Shown in pieces: positions 1-5,258 of a stretch of DNA of 7,676 bases (positions within the stretch are counted from its first letter, which is position 1; each line of letters starts with the position of its first letter). The notes beneath the pieces were generated by a model, which made no database searches, had not been told where the DNA came from, and was given only the letters and a program-made list of their open reading frames with translations. The position numbers and the translations under genes are program-made. Source of the DNA: Candidatus Kerfeldbacteria bacterium (GTDB lineage: Bacteria; Patescibacteriota; Patescibacteriia; SBBC01); contig JACQKI010000053.1 in the NCBI GenBank assembly GCA_016204645.1, positions 1 through 7,676 on the forward strand. The letters are read 5' to 3'.

Positions 1-130
1 GCACCAGCGTTGAGCGCTTGGTGCTGTGTCCTACCATTCTTGCCCGCCTCTGGCGGGAGGCGATCCCTGAAAGCGAAGGCAGTGTACGCAAAAAAACACG
101 TTCAATCAAGTCAAGCGCTCGTTCGGGAAA
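1..130. other. Non-coding left edge with two stem-loops
   Basis: No gene was recognised in this stretch, which lies downstream of the hydrolase. It holds an imperfect stem-loop at 1-24 (GCACC+AGCG pairing with CGCT+GGTGC, one bulged T, 5-nt loop). It also holds a perfect 6-bp stem CCCGCC/GGCGGG with a 3-nt loop at 43-57. On the minus strand the second element can fold in an alternative way, GCCTC with GAGGC, so two stems compete. A run of seven T on the minus strand (about 91-97) follows no stem, so it is not a convincing terminator for the hydrolase. A short reading frame could begin around 41 and leave the window on the minus strand, but nothing supports it as a gene. Confidence 0.4.
81..109 (-). 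promoter_or_regulatory. Possible sigma70-type promoter, leftward
   Basis: On the minus strand, TTGATT (104-109) is followed after exactly 17 nt by TACACT (81-86). Each hexamer matches the consensus at 4 of 6 positions. It would start transcription near position 74, towards the left edge, and so would serve a gene outside the window or the stem-loop region at 1-57. The assignment rests on hexamers and spacing only. Confidence 0.25.
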
Positions 131-1036
131 TTACTCCCCGTGAAGTTTGAGATTCGGTAGGGTTTCCCGGCGCTTCAAAAACCGATCGAACCAGTCTTTC
201 GTCATCTGCCGGAGTTCAGATTTGTACTCCCTAATCCCATGGTCAGCGCCCTCGAACAGGACGTACCGCACCGGTCGTTTATGCTTGAGCAGCAGCCCGG
301 CGAACTGTGCGGTAATCTCCGGATCAACCCGCCAGTCCGCACTCCCCTGCACCAGAAGTATTGGCACCTTCGGATCGATCTTCTCCGGCCAATAGAATGC
401 CGAGCGTTTTCGTAGCTCACGGAGCAACGATTGGCCGGTTTTGCCAATCAGCGTTTTTGCCACCCGTCGCATCTCTGGCCGTTTTTCGTGGATTAAATCA
501 ACGACCGGCGCCCCCACAACGGCCGCACGAAAAAGTCCTGGTTGCTTCAACGCCAGGAGCGACATCATCCCGCCGCGACTAAAACCGTACAGTCCGATGC
601 GTTTCGTATCGGCACCACGGATTTGCTTGAGATACGGAATCAGGTTCAAAACATCACGCAGATCTTTTCCGCCGAATTCCTCGTGGCCTTCACCTCCGGC
701 ATTTCCGCGATACTGCGATCCGATCACGATATAGCCCCAAGCTGCCATTTGTCCCAGCTCACCCCAAGCTTTGAGCTCGTTGAGCGCGCCAAACTCTCGG
801 TTGCCGCCGCGATTGTAGATAATGCACGGATACTGGCCGCGCTTTTTCGGATATGCCAGAAAACCTTTAACTCTTAACCCATCACTCAGGTACGTGATTG
901 ATTCAACTCGAATGTCGTCGGCATACGAACGGATGCGTTGTACGCCCGGCTTCGTCAAACGCGGAAAATTCCGGCGAAGTTTCGTCGGATGAAATGAAAT
1001 TGCAGACCTTTTAACCAGATACAAGGACAAGGTCAT
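131..1036 (-). CDS. Alpha/beta hydrolase, S9 / dienelactone-hydrolase type
   Basis: A 301-residue serine hydrolase of the alpha/beta fold, closest in pattern to prolyl-oligopeptidase (S9) and dienelactone-hydrolase-like esterases. The nucleophile elbow is G-F-S-R-G with Ser153. The likely acid is Asp234 in GSADWRV, and the His is His266 in GADHG, close to the C-terminus as expected. The oxyanion-hole strand is probably CIIYNRGGNREFG (71-83), and SQYRGNAGGEGHEEFGG (107-123) is the usual segment before the nucleophile. There is no signal peptide, so it is probably cytoplasmic; the basic first 30 residues are not recognised. The ATG directly follows the TGA of the upstream gene (TGA|ATG), with GAGAGG four nt before it inside the end of that gene, so translation is probably coupled. 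The substrate (peptide or ester) cannot be told from the sequence. Confidence 0.88.
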   Translation of the reverse strand: MTLSLYLVKRSAISFHPTKLRRNFPRLTKPGVQRIRSYADDIRVESITYLSDGLRVKGFLAYPKKRGQYPCIIYNRGGNREFGALNELKAWGELGQMAAWGYIVIGSQYRGNAGGEGHEEFGGKDLRDVLNLIPYLKQIRGADTKRIGLYGFSRGGMMSLLALKQPGLFRAAVVGAPVVDLIHEKRPEMRRVAKTLIGKTGQSLLRELRKRSAFYWPEKIDPKVPILLVQGSADWRVDPEITAQFAGLLLKHKRPVRYVLFEGADHGIREYKSELRQMTKDWFDRFLKRRETLPNLKLHGE

Positions 1037-1348
1037 TCAACCTCTCAACTGAAGAAAGTAACCGTATTCCGCCCGACTTATCGGCTCAAGACATTCCAAC
1101 CTGATTTTCCGGTGTTTCCGGTTGATTTCGCGTTTTACATTCGATGGTTTCAACATTCCAATTTGCGAACCAAGCGCGTACCAATTCTGACCGATCTTGA
1201 AGTTAATGAAAAATTCAATCGTCGATTTTTCTTCTTTCAATGTGTGGAGTGCATTGGCGCGCAGACGCGTGTCGAGCGCATGGCACCACGCTCGCCAAGT
1301 TTTGAGCTTGCGAGGTTTAATACGATAAATTATTGCTTGTGCTTTCAT
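1037..1348 (-). CDS. Small hypothetical protein, DUF6176-like
   Basis: A basic, soluble protein of about 103 residues with no membrane segment. The pattern is strand (AIIYRIKP), long helix (KLKTWRAWCHALDTRLRANALHTLKEE), strand (STIEFFINF), strand (NWYALGSQIG), helix with NRKHRKIRLECLE. It resembles the uncharacterised DUF6176 family, where a K/R-x-K-P strand, a TL-x-E-E helix end and a late His-containing helix recur. That assignment is from memory of the family pattern, and no function is known. I chose the ATG at 1348 because the family-like part begins there. The alternative ATG at 1363 lies only 2 nt from a 15-bp stem-loop. Neither start has a clear SD. The stop abuts the start of the hydrolase, so the two genes form a pair. 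The gene lies downstream of the GRDP-like cassette, separated by the stem-loop. Confidence 0.68.
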   Translation of the reverse strand: MKAQAIIYRIKPRKLKTWRAWCHALDTRLRANALHTLKEEKSTIEFFINFKIGQNWYALGSQIGMLKPSNVKREINRKHRKIRLECLEPISRAEYGYFLQLRG

Positions 1349-1365
1349 AGGTAATAGAATCATAG

Positions 1366-1401
1366 CGGTAGGGAGAGCTTGAAGCTAAGCTCTCCCTACC
1401 G
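1366..1401 (-). terminator. Perfect 15-bp stem-loop, terminator-like
   Basis: The arms CGGTAGGGAGAGCTT (1366-1380) and AAGCTCTCCCTACCG (1387-1401) are perfect reverse complements around a 6-nt loop. The element starts 16 nt past the stop of the last gene of the GRDP-like cassette and ends just before the DUF6176-like gene. There is no T-run after it on either strand, so it is not a textbook intrinsic terminator. It could be a U-less terminator, an RNA 3'-end stabiliser, or a dispersed palindromic repeat. The structure itself is certain; the role is inferred from position. Confidence 0.5.
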
Positions 1402-1417
1402 TGTCGAACCCTTCTGC

Positions 1418-1960
1418 TCACTGGCAGGCAGGAACAGCCTCGAAGACCGCACAGGCGCGCAGTCGACGATTCGACACCATCTGGTGGAGGCAAACCGTCT
1501 CGCTCGTGCAATCCGCCAGCTGCTTGTAGGTGTCGGGATGCACGTAGGAGAACAGCCGGCCATACACGCCCCGCGTGTACTTCCAGAGGGTGTGTACGAA
1601 CCGCAGCTTTGGCTCGTCGCTGCGGTCGAGCGGTTCGTGATGCAGAAACTCCTCGAATACTTCGGCACAGAAGGCGACGTACTCCTTCGTGTGCATGATG
1701 TGAGCGTGCCAGAACGGGTCGATGACCGCGGATACGGCATGCTTGTTGAGCGGATCGAGTAGAGCCACGGCGTAGTACTGCTTCAACGCCAGAATCCCTT
1801 CGTCGAGCCACTCCGCGCTTGCATCGATTCCCCGTTCGGACATCTCTTCCCGGACCTTGCGCCTGACGCCGGAGAAATCTTCCTGGTCGATGCGCATCAG
1901 CCTTTCCCGCTGCAGCTCATTCACGGGAAGCTGAATCGTTTCCATGAATCTCGGAACCAC
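1418..1960 (-). CDS. GRDP-like (DUF1399-type) protein, paralogue A
   Basis: A 180-residue protein starting at GTG 1960. A perfect AGGAGG (1967-1972) lies 6 nt upstream, and the longer frame reaching 2116 would overlap the zinc-ribbon gene. The core motif is D81-x-x-W84-H85-x-H87-I-x-x-T91-x-x-Y94-x-x-x-C98, followed by H107-H108. This is the signature of the glycine-rich-domain-protein-like family (plant GRDP, DUF1399, and bacterial relatives), which has no established biochemical activity in bacteria. The His/Asp/Trp/Tyr cluster could bind a metal. The tail carries four cysteines (C151, C157, C170, C179). No membrane segment or signal peptide is seen. It shares the motif, but little else, with the gene at 2203-2655, and is the last gene of a three-gene cassette, 29 nt after the zinc-ribbon gene. 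Family name moderately sure, gene very sure. Confidence 0.72.
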   Translation of the reverse strand: MVPRFMETIQLPVNELQRERLMRIDQEDFSGVRRKVREEMSERGIDASAEWLDEGILALKQYYAVALLDPLNKHAVSAVIDPFWHAHIMHTKEYVAFCAEVFEEFLHHEPLDRSDEPKLRFVHTLWKYTRGVYGRLFSYVHPDTYKQLADCTSETVCLHQMVSNRRLRACAVFEAVPACQ

Positions 1961-1972
1961 GATATCCCTCCT
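1961..1972 (-). promoter_or_regulatory. Strong SD deciding a GTG start
   Basis: AGGAGG at 1967-1972 stands 6 nt before GTG 1958-1960, whereas the in-frame ATG at 1943-1945 is 21 nt away. This places the start of GRDP-like paralogue A at 1960 and removes the overlap with the upstream gene. Confidence 0.75.
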
Positions 1973-1989
1973 GGTTGGTGCTTCGAATA

Positions 1990-2187
1990 CTACCGGAACA
2001 GAAAACTCACCAGTTCGTCTGACTGCGGCGTCTCGGCCAACGAGACGAAAGCTCCTTTCCCTCCGCATTGGCTGCAGAGTTGCCCGGTCCCGAGGTCTCG
2101 ACCGTAGCCGCCACATCCATGGCAGTCAGCGAGACCAAGGCGCGGACCTGGTTCCACGAACCAGGTGGTCAGGACGTCGCTCAACAT
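1990..2187 (-). CDS. Small DnaJ-type zinc-ribbon protein
   Basis: A 65-residue protein with two CxxCGGxG knuckles: C-H-G-C-G-G-Y-G and C-S-Q-C-G-G-K-G, separated by a short GTG-containing turn (cysteines at 22, 25, 38 and 41 of this start). This is one half of the DnaJ cysteine-rich zinc finger, enough for a single zinc ion, without the J domain or substrate-binding domains of DnaJ. Stand-alone proteins of this shape, such as anti-TRAP, act by binding other proteins; no TRAP-related context is visible here. GGAGG at 2194-2198 is 6 nt from the ATG at 2187 and only 3 nt from the ATG at 2190, so the second Met is preferred. It sits 15 nt after paralogue B and 29 nt before paralogue A, suggesting that it works with them, perhaps as a metal- or client-binding partner (inference). 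Confidence 0.72.
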   Translation of the reverse strand: MLSDVLTTWFVEPGPRLGLADCHGCGGYGRDLGTGQLCSQCGGKGAFVSLAETPQSDELVSFLFR

Positions 2188-2202
2188 CATGCGCCTCCGC
2201 GT

Positions 2203-2655
2203 CTAGTCCCACTCGGAACAGCCCGTGCAAGTGCACGGATCCGGCGAACAGTCCGCGTCGACCGGCAGCTGCCAGGCCTCGGCGTTGAACTCGATCCCGC
2301 GCTCTTCCATGAACCGGCGGGTGCGGAGCGCGCCACCCTTCGGCGGATTGTCCGCGAGCTCGTCGACCGGGACGTGGTGGATGTACCGTCGGTTGAGCAG
2401 GCGGCAGTACGCATGGTACGGCCGGGTGAACAGGATAAACTCGTGCCAGGCCGCGTCGATCGGCTTGGTCGGAACGAAAGCATGACCGGGAAACGCGGCC
2501 GCCAGCGCCATGAAGTGACAGGTGCTGTCGAGCATCTGCTCGGCCTGCTCCTGCCCGACGTGCTGCTCGCGGCTGATGCGCGCGGCCACGATCGACCGAA
2601 CCTGGTCGGGCAGCGGCGGTACGCGCAACTTGGTGGAACGGGTGGTGGTCAACAT
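2203..2655 (-). CDS. GRDP-like (DUF1399-type) protein, paralogue B
   Basis: A 150-residue soluble protein and the first gene of the cassette. Its core reads D67-x-x-W70-H71-E-F-I-L-F-T77-x-x-Y80-x-x-x-C84, then H93-H94-V-P, the classic bacterial form of the GRDP-like signature. A helical N-terminal part (about 15-55) precedes it and includes C46 and H47. The last 15 residues hold a tight cysteine cluster, C136-x4-C141-x-C143-x2-C146, suited to binding a metal, with the protein ending at Asp150. GGAGG (2662-2666) lies 6 nt before the ATG, so the start is firm. The family has no proven enzymatic function in bacteria. Its neighbours are a zinc-ribbon protein and a second family member, which points to a metal- or redox-related complex (inference). 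Confidence 0.75.
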   Translation of the reverse strand: MLTTTRSTKLRVPPLPDQVRSIVAARISREQHVGQEQAEQMLDSTCHFMALAAAFPGHAFVPTKPIDAAWHEFILFTRPYHAYCRLLNRRYIHHVPVDELADNPPKGGALRTRRFMEERGIEFNAEAWQLPVDADCSPDPCTCTGCSEWD

Positions 2656-2920
2656 CTGGTACCTCCGAGATTTTGTCGCGGACGAAACGGGACGTGAACT
2701 GCCACCAACAAGATGAGTTCCTCATCACCTCCTTCGGGTTGGAATGAACGATCAGAATCGTCAACCTCCCACCCGCACACCTCCAGCCCGACGACTATCC
2801 CGCGACAAATTCGGTGGCGCTTAAATTTGTTGACGGGACAACGCGCGAGCTATTGGCGTGCGGATGGGAATCCCCGAGCTACGCTCAGGGAAAGTCCCAT
2901 ACGGGGTTGTGATGAGCTGC
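2656..2920 (-). promoter_or_regulatory. Upstream region of GRDP cassette with repeated motif
   Basis: A 265-nt gap between ssb and the cassette. It contains three copies of a TTTGTCGCGG-like element: tttgtcgcgg at 2672-2681, its exact reverse complement at 2800-2809, and a diverged tttgttgacgg at 2826-2836. The last two form an inverted repeat, ACAAATT (2805-2811) and AATTTGT (2824-2830), with CCCG/CGGG outside it. A second strong SD-like string, AAGGAGGTGATG on the minus strand (about 2723-2734), lies upstream of the real one. I could not find convincing -35/-10 hexamers. An operator role is inference. Confidence 0.35.
2865..2899 (-). terminator. Imperfect stem-loop downstream of ssb
   Basis: On the minus strand this reads TGGGA-ctt-TCCC-t-GAGC, loop GTA, GCTC-g-GGGA-t-TCCCA, a 17-bp-class imperfect stem starting 21 nt after the ssb stop. 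No T-run follows. Its position and lack of a T-run match the stem-loop at 1366-1401, so both may be the 3' ends of transcription units here. Confidence 0.45.
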
Positions 2921-3289
2921 TTAGGCCGTGGCTGATTCCGCCTTGACCTCGCGCTGGCCGCGGTGGCCGAGCATGATCAGGTTATCGGCCACGATCTGGG
3001 TCGTCCGGCGGCTCTTGCCGTCCTTGCCTTTCCAACTGTTGGTTCGCAACCGGCCCTCGAGGTAGACCTTGCTGCCTTTCTTGACGTACTGGTTAATGAT
3101 CTCGGCCAGTTTGGCGAAGGCTACGACGTCGTGGAACTCGACGCTCTCCTTCTTGGCTTTTGACTCCCGGTCTTCCCACCGGAAATTGGTCGCCAGCGAG
3201 AAGCTACTAACGGCCTGGCCACTGGGCAGGGCTTTGACCGTGGGATCCTTGGTCAGGTTCCCGATTAAGGTGACGCGGTTCAGGTCCAT
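2921..3289 (-). CDS. ssb: Single-stranded DNA-binding protein
   Basis: A 122-residue SSB that binds single-stranded DNA in replication, repair and recombination. The OB-fold is complete: MDLNRVTLIGNLTKDP opening strand, LPSGQAVSSFSLATN (21-35), VEFHDVVAFAKLAEIINQYVKKGSKVYLEGRL (50-81), and the last strand RTTQIVADNLIMLG (95-108). The DNA-stacking aromatics of E. coli SSB Trp40 and Trp88 appear as Trp38 and Trp86, while the Trp54 position is Phe52. The protein stops 14 residues after the fold (ending ESATA). It lacks both the long linker and the acidic DDIPF-like tip that most bacterial SSBs use to recruit partners. GGGGA six nt upstream supports the ATG. It stands alone, without rpsF/rpsR neighbours, so it could be a secondary or a minimal housekeeping copy. 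Confidence 0.92.
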   Translation of the reverse strand: MDLNRVTLIGNLTKDPTVKALPSGQAVSSFSLATNFRWEDRESKAKKESVEFHDVVAFAKLAEIINQYVKKGSKVYLEGRLRTNSWKGKDGKSRRTTQIVADNLIMLGHRGQREVKAESATA

Positions 3290-3366
3290 AGACCGTCCCC
3301 TTTCGTAGTGCCGCCGAATCTGTCCTTGCGACCGGCCACCGGCTGCGAGCGCCAGGATAGATCACG

Positions 3367-3447
3367 TTAAACGAGGTGGAACGAACGCATCATCATCCAG
3401 AGTACCAACACAATCGAGTACGGATTAAGGTTGTTGAGATAGGGCAT
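3367..3447 (-). CDS. Possible 26-residue hydrophobic microprotein
   Basis: An ATG at 3447 opens a frame to a TAA at 3367 encoding 26 residues: a polar MPYLNNLNPY head, a hydrophobic stretch IVLVLWMMM, and a basic RSFHLV end. The shape would suit a one-pass membrane microprotein. There is no SD close to the ATG and the frame is short enough to arise by chance, so this is a candidate only. It lies 78 nt upstream of ssb in the same direction. Confidence 0.2.
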   Translation of the reverse strand: MPYLNNLNPYSIVLVLWMMMRSFHLV

Positions 3448-3470
3448 GATAGTTAGTTATCCACCGCTCT

Positions 3471-3596
3471 AGCGACGGCGCTTGAGTGCGACGGCGCACC
3501 GCCTTCCCTCCCCCGACTCCTGATAAACACTTGAGACAATGGGCTGCGGTTTATCGATTGCTTTTTTTGCGACGGCGCTGACTTTCAGCGACGGCT
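3471..3596 (+). repeat. Four direct copies of GCGACGGCGC motif
   Basis: Copies: agcgacggcgctt (3471-3483), gcgacggcgc (3488-3497), gcgacggcgct (3569-3579) and a diverged agcgacggct (3587-3596), all in the same orientation. The unit AGCGACGGCGCT is itself nearly palindromic (10 of 12 positions). A fifth copy, as an inverted pair, lies in the asparaginase-like promoter (5259-5289). The spacing is irregular (17, 81 and 19 nt), so this is not a CRISPR or tandem array but fits a set of protein-binding sites. Confidence 0.65.
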
Positions 3597-3609
3597 CATT
3601 TCTATACCA

Positions 3610-3638
3610 ATCCTACCGCTGGTCAACGCGGTCGTCAA
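3610..3638 (-). promoter_or_regulatory. Candidate promoter for the ssb unit
   Basis: TTGACG (3633-3638) and TAGGAT (3610-3615) on the minus strand are spaced by exactly 17 nt, with 5 of 6 and 4 of 6 consensus matches. It lies 16 nt past the stop of the deoxyribosyltransferase-like gene and points to ssb. All four GCGACGGCGC copies lie downstream of it, so bound protein could block elongation or initiation. Confidence 0.35.
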
Positions 3639-3653
3639 GTACAAAAACGAAAT

Positions 3654-4256
3654 TTACTCGCGATGGCGCTTACGCAGGTGCTGCTGGAACTCGTCGTCGT
3701 CTTCGAGGAGCTTGTCGAGCTTGTCGCGCAGGTAGTCGGCTTTGGTCTGCTTGGTGTTCCGGGTCTTGAAGTCCAGGTACTCGTCAATCGTCGGCGTCAG
3801 GCGCAGGGTAAACTTGATCCGCGGCACTTCGCGAACTTTAACCCGGCCAAAAGCGCTCAAGAAGCTTTCCACGATTTTTTCCAAGTTGGCGACCGAGTAG
3901 GTCGTCACCAGCACATGCTTCGGTATATCTTTCAAGTTAAGGTAGCGCAGCACGTCCGGCGCCACTTCGCCCCGGGCGTACAGGTACAGCAGCGGTCGTT
4001 TTTCCGCAATCGCGTAGGCCAGTAGGTAGCCGGCTTGCGGATCAGGCGTCGAGCCTTCAACGATGATCGCCTGCATGGCGTCGAGCAACGGCGCCGCCGA
4101 GGCTTGGTGCTTGCTGACCGTCTCCGGCGGTAGATTCGGCTGGGAATTGGTTGATAGCACCACGTCAGCCCGGTGACAGACGTCTTTAATCACGCCGTAG
4201 GTTGTGACTAAGTCACGCTTACCCGTCGTCGGTCCGTAAAAATAAACTCGCATCAT
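3654..4256 (-). CDS. Deoxyribosyltransferase-like protein with RHH-like tail
   Basis: A 200-residue two-part protein. Residues 1-135 follow the nucleoside 2-deoxyribosyltransferase / DNPH1 (Rcl) fold: an opening strand MRVYFYGP, and a core AIIVEGSTPDPQAGYLLAYAIAEK (63-86) matching the VAE-x-(S/T)-x-P-S-x-G-x-G-Y-E-x-x-x-A signature. Glu67 is at the position of the catalytic Glu of DNPH1, and PLLYLYARG is the following strand. Residues 145-186 (RIKFTLRLTP, a helix, then KQTKADYLRDKLDKLL) have the strand-helix-helix pattern of ribbon-helix-helix DNA-binding domains. An acidic stretch (EDDDE) and a basic end (RKRHRE) follow. The role could be nucleotide-derivative hydrolysis, or ligand sensing with DNA binding; the second is inference. 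It overlaps the asparaginase-like gene by 4 nt (ATGA), with no close SD, so translation is probably coupled. A second ATG at 4253 is equally possible. Confidence 0.75.
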   Translation of the reverse strand: MMRVYFYGPTTGKRDLVTTYGVIKDVCHRADVVLSTNSQPNLPPETVSKHQASAAPLLDAMQAIIVEGSTPDPQAGYLLAYAIAEKRPLLYLYARGEVAPDVLRYLNLKDIPKHVLVTTYSVANLEKIVESFLSAFGRVKVREVPRIKFTLRLTPTIDEYLDFKTRNTKQTKADYLRDKLDKLLEDDDEFQQHLRKRHRE

Positions 4257-5257
4257 GCTGGTGGCGGAAATTCCTTGGTAAATTCACCAGCCACATTGGC
4301 CTCAAGCAGCCGCTGTAGTTTATTCCGATCATGGGTCGCACCGAGAGCCCACATGACTTTGACGACCGCCATGCTGGGCGACAGTCCGACCAGCGAAATC
4401 AATCGCTTGGGTAAGCTGCGGAGCTTATGTGATGACGTCACCACCACTGGAATCCCCTGTTCAGCAGCGGCTTCAAGTTCGCGCTGGACTTCCGGCGAGA
4501 CCGCTAGAAAATCCTGGCTGGCCCGGACCACCACGCCGTGGACCGCGGCCGCGTCTAAACCTTGACGAATACCGATGCTGCTGGTGCCGGGCAGTAAGGT
4601 CGTGACTACCACGTTCGAATCAAAGTGGATGTTGAATGCCGGCTTGCGCTTAGCCGTAAACGGCTGACCAAAAAAGAGTTTAGTCCCGAAATCGACCCGA
4701 CCGAGGACCGAACCATCGACCGTGGTCAGGTGCAGTTGGCCGTCAACCAGCTCAGGCTGAACCTTGCAGGCCCGCATGATCCGGTTGCCGAACACCACGC
4801 TGACGTCGTTCAGGTCGGAGGTCGCCACTTCGACGGCGTTGACGATGTTGGCCCGCGCGCCAAATTCGACCTGCCCCGACCGCGGCACACCGGCCCGCAG
4901 CGGCGAGCCAGACAAAACAACCGGCATCGGCAATGAACGCAGCATCAGGCTTAGAGCATTAGCGGTAAAGTGCAGCGTTTCGATACCGTGGAGAATCACG
5001 AAGCCGTCAACCCGGGTGAGGTGCTGCTTCACCGCCTGGGCCAGCTGCAGCCACTCGGCCGCTCCGATCTGGTTGGCCGCCTTACCCGTGACGAACACCG
5101 GTTCGACGTCGGCTACCACCTGCAGCTCGGGAAAGTTGTCCAGCCAGCGCCGCATGCCAGCCGCCGTCCGGACCAGCTCCCAGGGCTTGGGCTTCTGGGA
5201 CAAGGCCGTACCGCCAGCAAAGACCAGACCGATGCGTTTTCGTTGTACTTTAGCCAT
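4253..5257 (-). CDS. L-asparaginase-like protein, second triad altered
   Basis: A 334-residue, two-domain protein of the L-asparaginase / GatD family, which hydrolyses Asn to Asp and ammonia. The first nucleophile motif is present: VFAGGTA with Thr17. The second motif, normally HGTDT, is HGIET (90-94), so Thr-Asp is Ile92-Glu93. The region matching E. coli AnsA NNRLFRGNRTTK reads GNRIMRACKVQP (157-168), putting Pro168 at the catalytic Lys. VVLSGSPLRAGVPRSGQVEFGARANIVNAV (113-142) is the conserved middle part, and GVVVRASQDFLAVSP then GIPVVVTSS are the C-terminal domain. With Thr17 kept but the Thr-Asp-Lys triad lost, normal asparaginase chemistry is doubtful; another amide or a binding role is possible. 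There is no signal peptide. The start ATG follows a promoter-overlapping palindrome and has no SD. First gene of an operon with the deoxyribosyltransferase-like gene. Confidence 0.82.
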   Translation of the reverse strand: MAKVQRKRIGLVFAGGTALSQKPKPWELVRTAAGMRRWLDNFPELQVVADVEPVFVTGKAANQIGAAEWLQLAQAVKQHLTRVDGFVILHGIETLHFTANALSLMLRSLPMPVVLSGSPLRAGVPRSGQVEFGARANIVNAVEVATSDLNDVSVVFGNRIMRACKVQPELVDGQLHLTTVDGSVLGRVDFGTKLFFGQPFTAKRKPAFNIHFDSNVVVTTLLPGTSSIGIRQGLDAAAVHGVVVRASQDFLAVSPEVQRELEAAAEQGIPVVVTSSHKLRSLPKRLISLVGLSPSMAVVKVMWALGATHDRNKLQRLLEANVAGEFTKEFPPPA

Positions 5258-5258
5258 G

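Larger units (their letters stand above)
3290..3653. other. 364-nt intergenic region with repeats
   Basis: No recognisable gene was found. The region holds four copies of a GCGACGGCGC motif (3471-3596), a 6-bp stem-loop CGCTGA/TCAGCG at 3576-3590 joining the third and fourth copies, a run of seven T at 3562-3568, a candidate leftward promoter at 3610-3638, and a possible 26-codon ORF at 3367-3447. It separates the asparaginase-like operon from ssb. If the promoter is used, ssb has a leader of about 310 nt. Confidence 0.5.

Noticed and set aside
1..24. Possible tRNA or structured RNA at the left edge
   Set aside because: It is only a single hairpin, with no cloverleaf, T-arm or CCA-like context. 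The window edge prevents further judgement.
1997..2116. N-terminal extension of GRDP-like A to an ATG at 2116
   Set aside because: The extension is Arg-rich, overlaps the zinc-ribbon gene in another frame, and a GTG with perfect SD spacing lies at 1960.
1990..2187. Fragment of a broken dnaJ gene
   Set aside because: There is no J domain or C-terminal domain in the surroundings, the frame is complete with its own SD and stop, and it fits tightly between two genes.
2068..2697. Plus-strand frame of 209 codons over the GRDP cassette
   Set aside because: It is antisense to three genes that have good SDs and motifs. The length is explained by the GC-rich codon pattern of the opposite strand.
2723..2734. 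Plus-strand string identical to the 3' end of 16S rRNA (ATCACCTCCTT)
   Set aside because: Only the anti-SD core matches; the preceding and following bases do not resemble 16S rRNA or its spacer. It is better read as a strong SD-like string on the minus strand.
2126..2764. Long minus-strand frame (212 codons) starting behind an AAGGAGGTGATG string
   Set aside because: It overlaps two genes with family motifs (GRDP-like B and the zinc ribbon), is rich in Arg/Ala/Gly as an off-frame translation of GC-rich coding DNA would be, and shows no recognisable domain.
3471..3596. Repeats as a CRISPR-like or tandem array
   Set aside because: Units are only 10-13 nt, copies vary, and spacers are irregular (from a few nt to about 70 nt). 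No cas gene is present.
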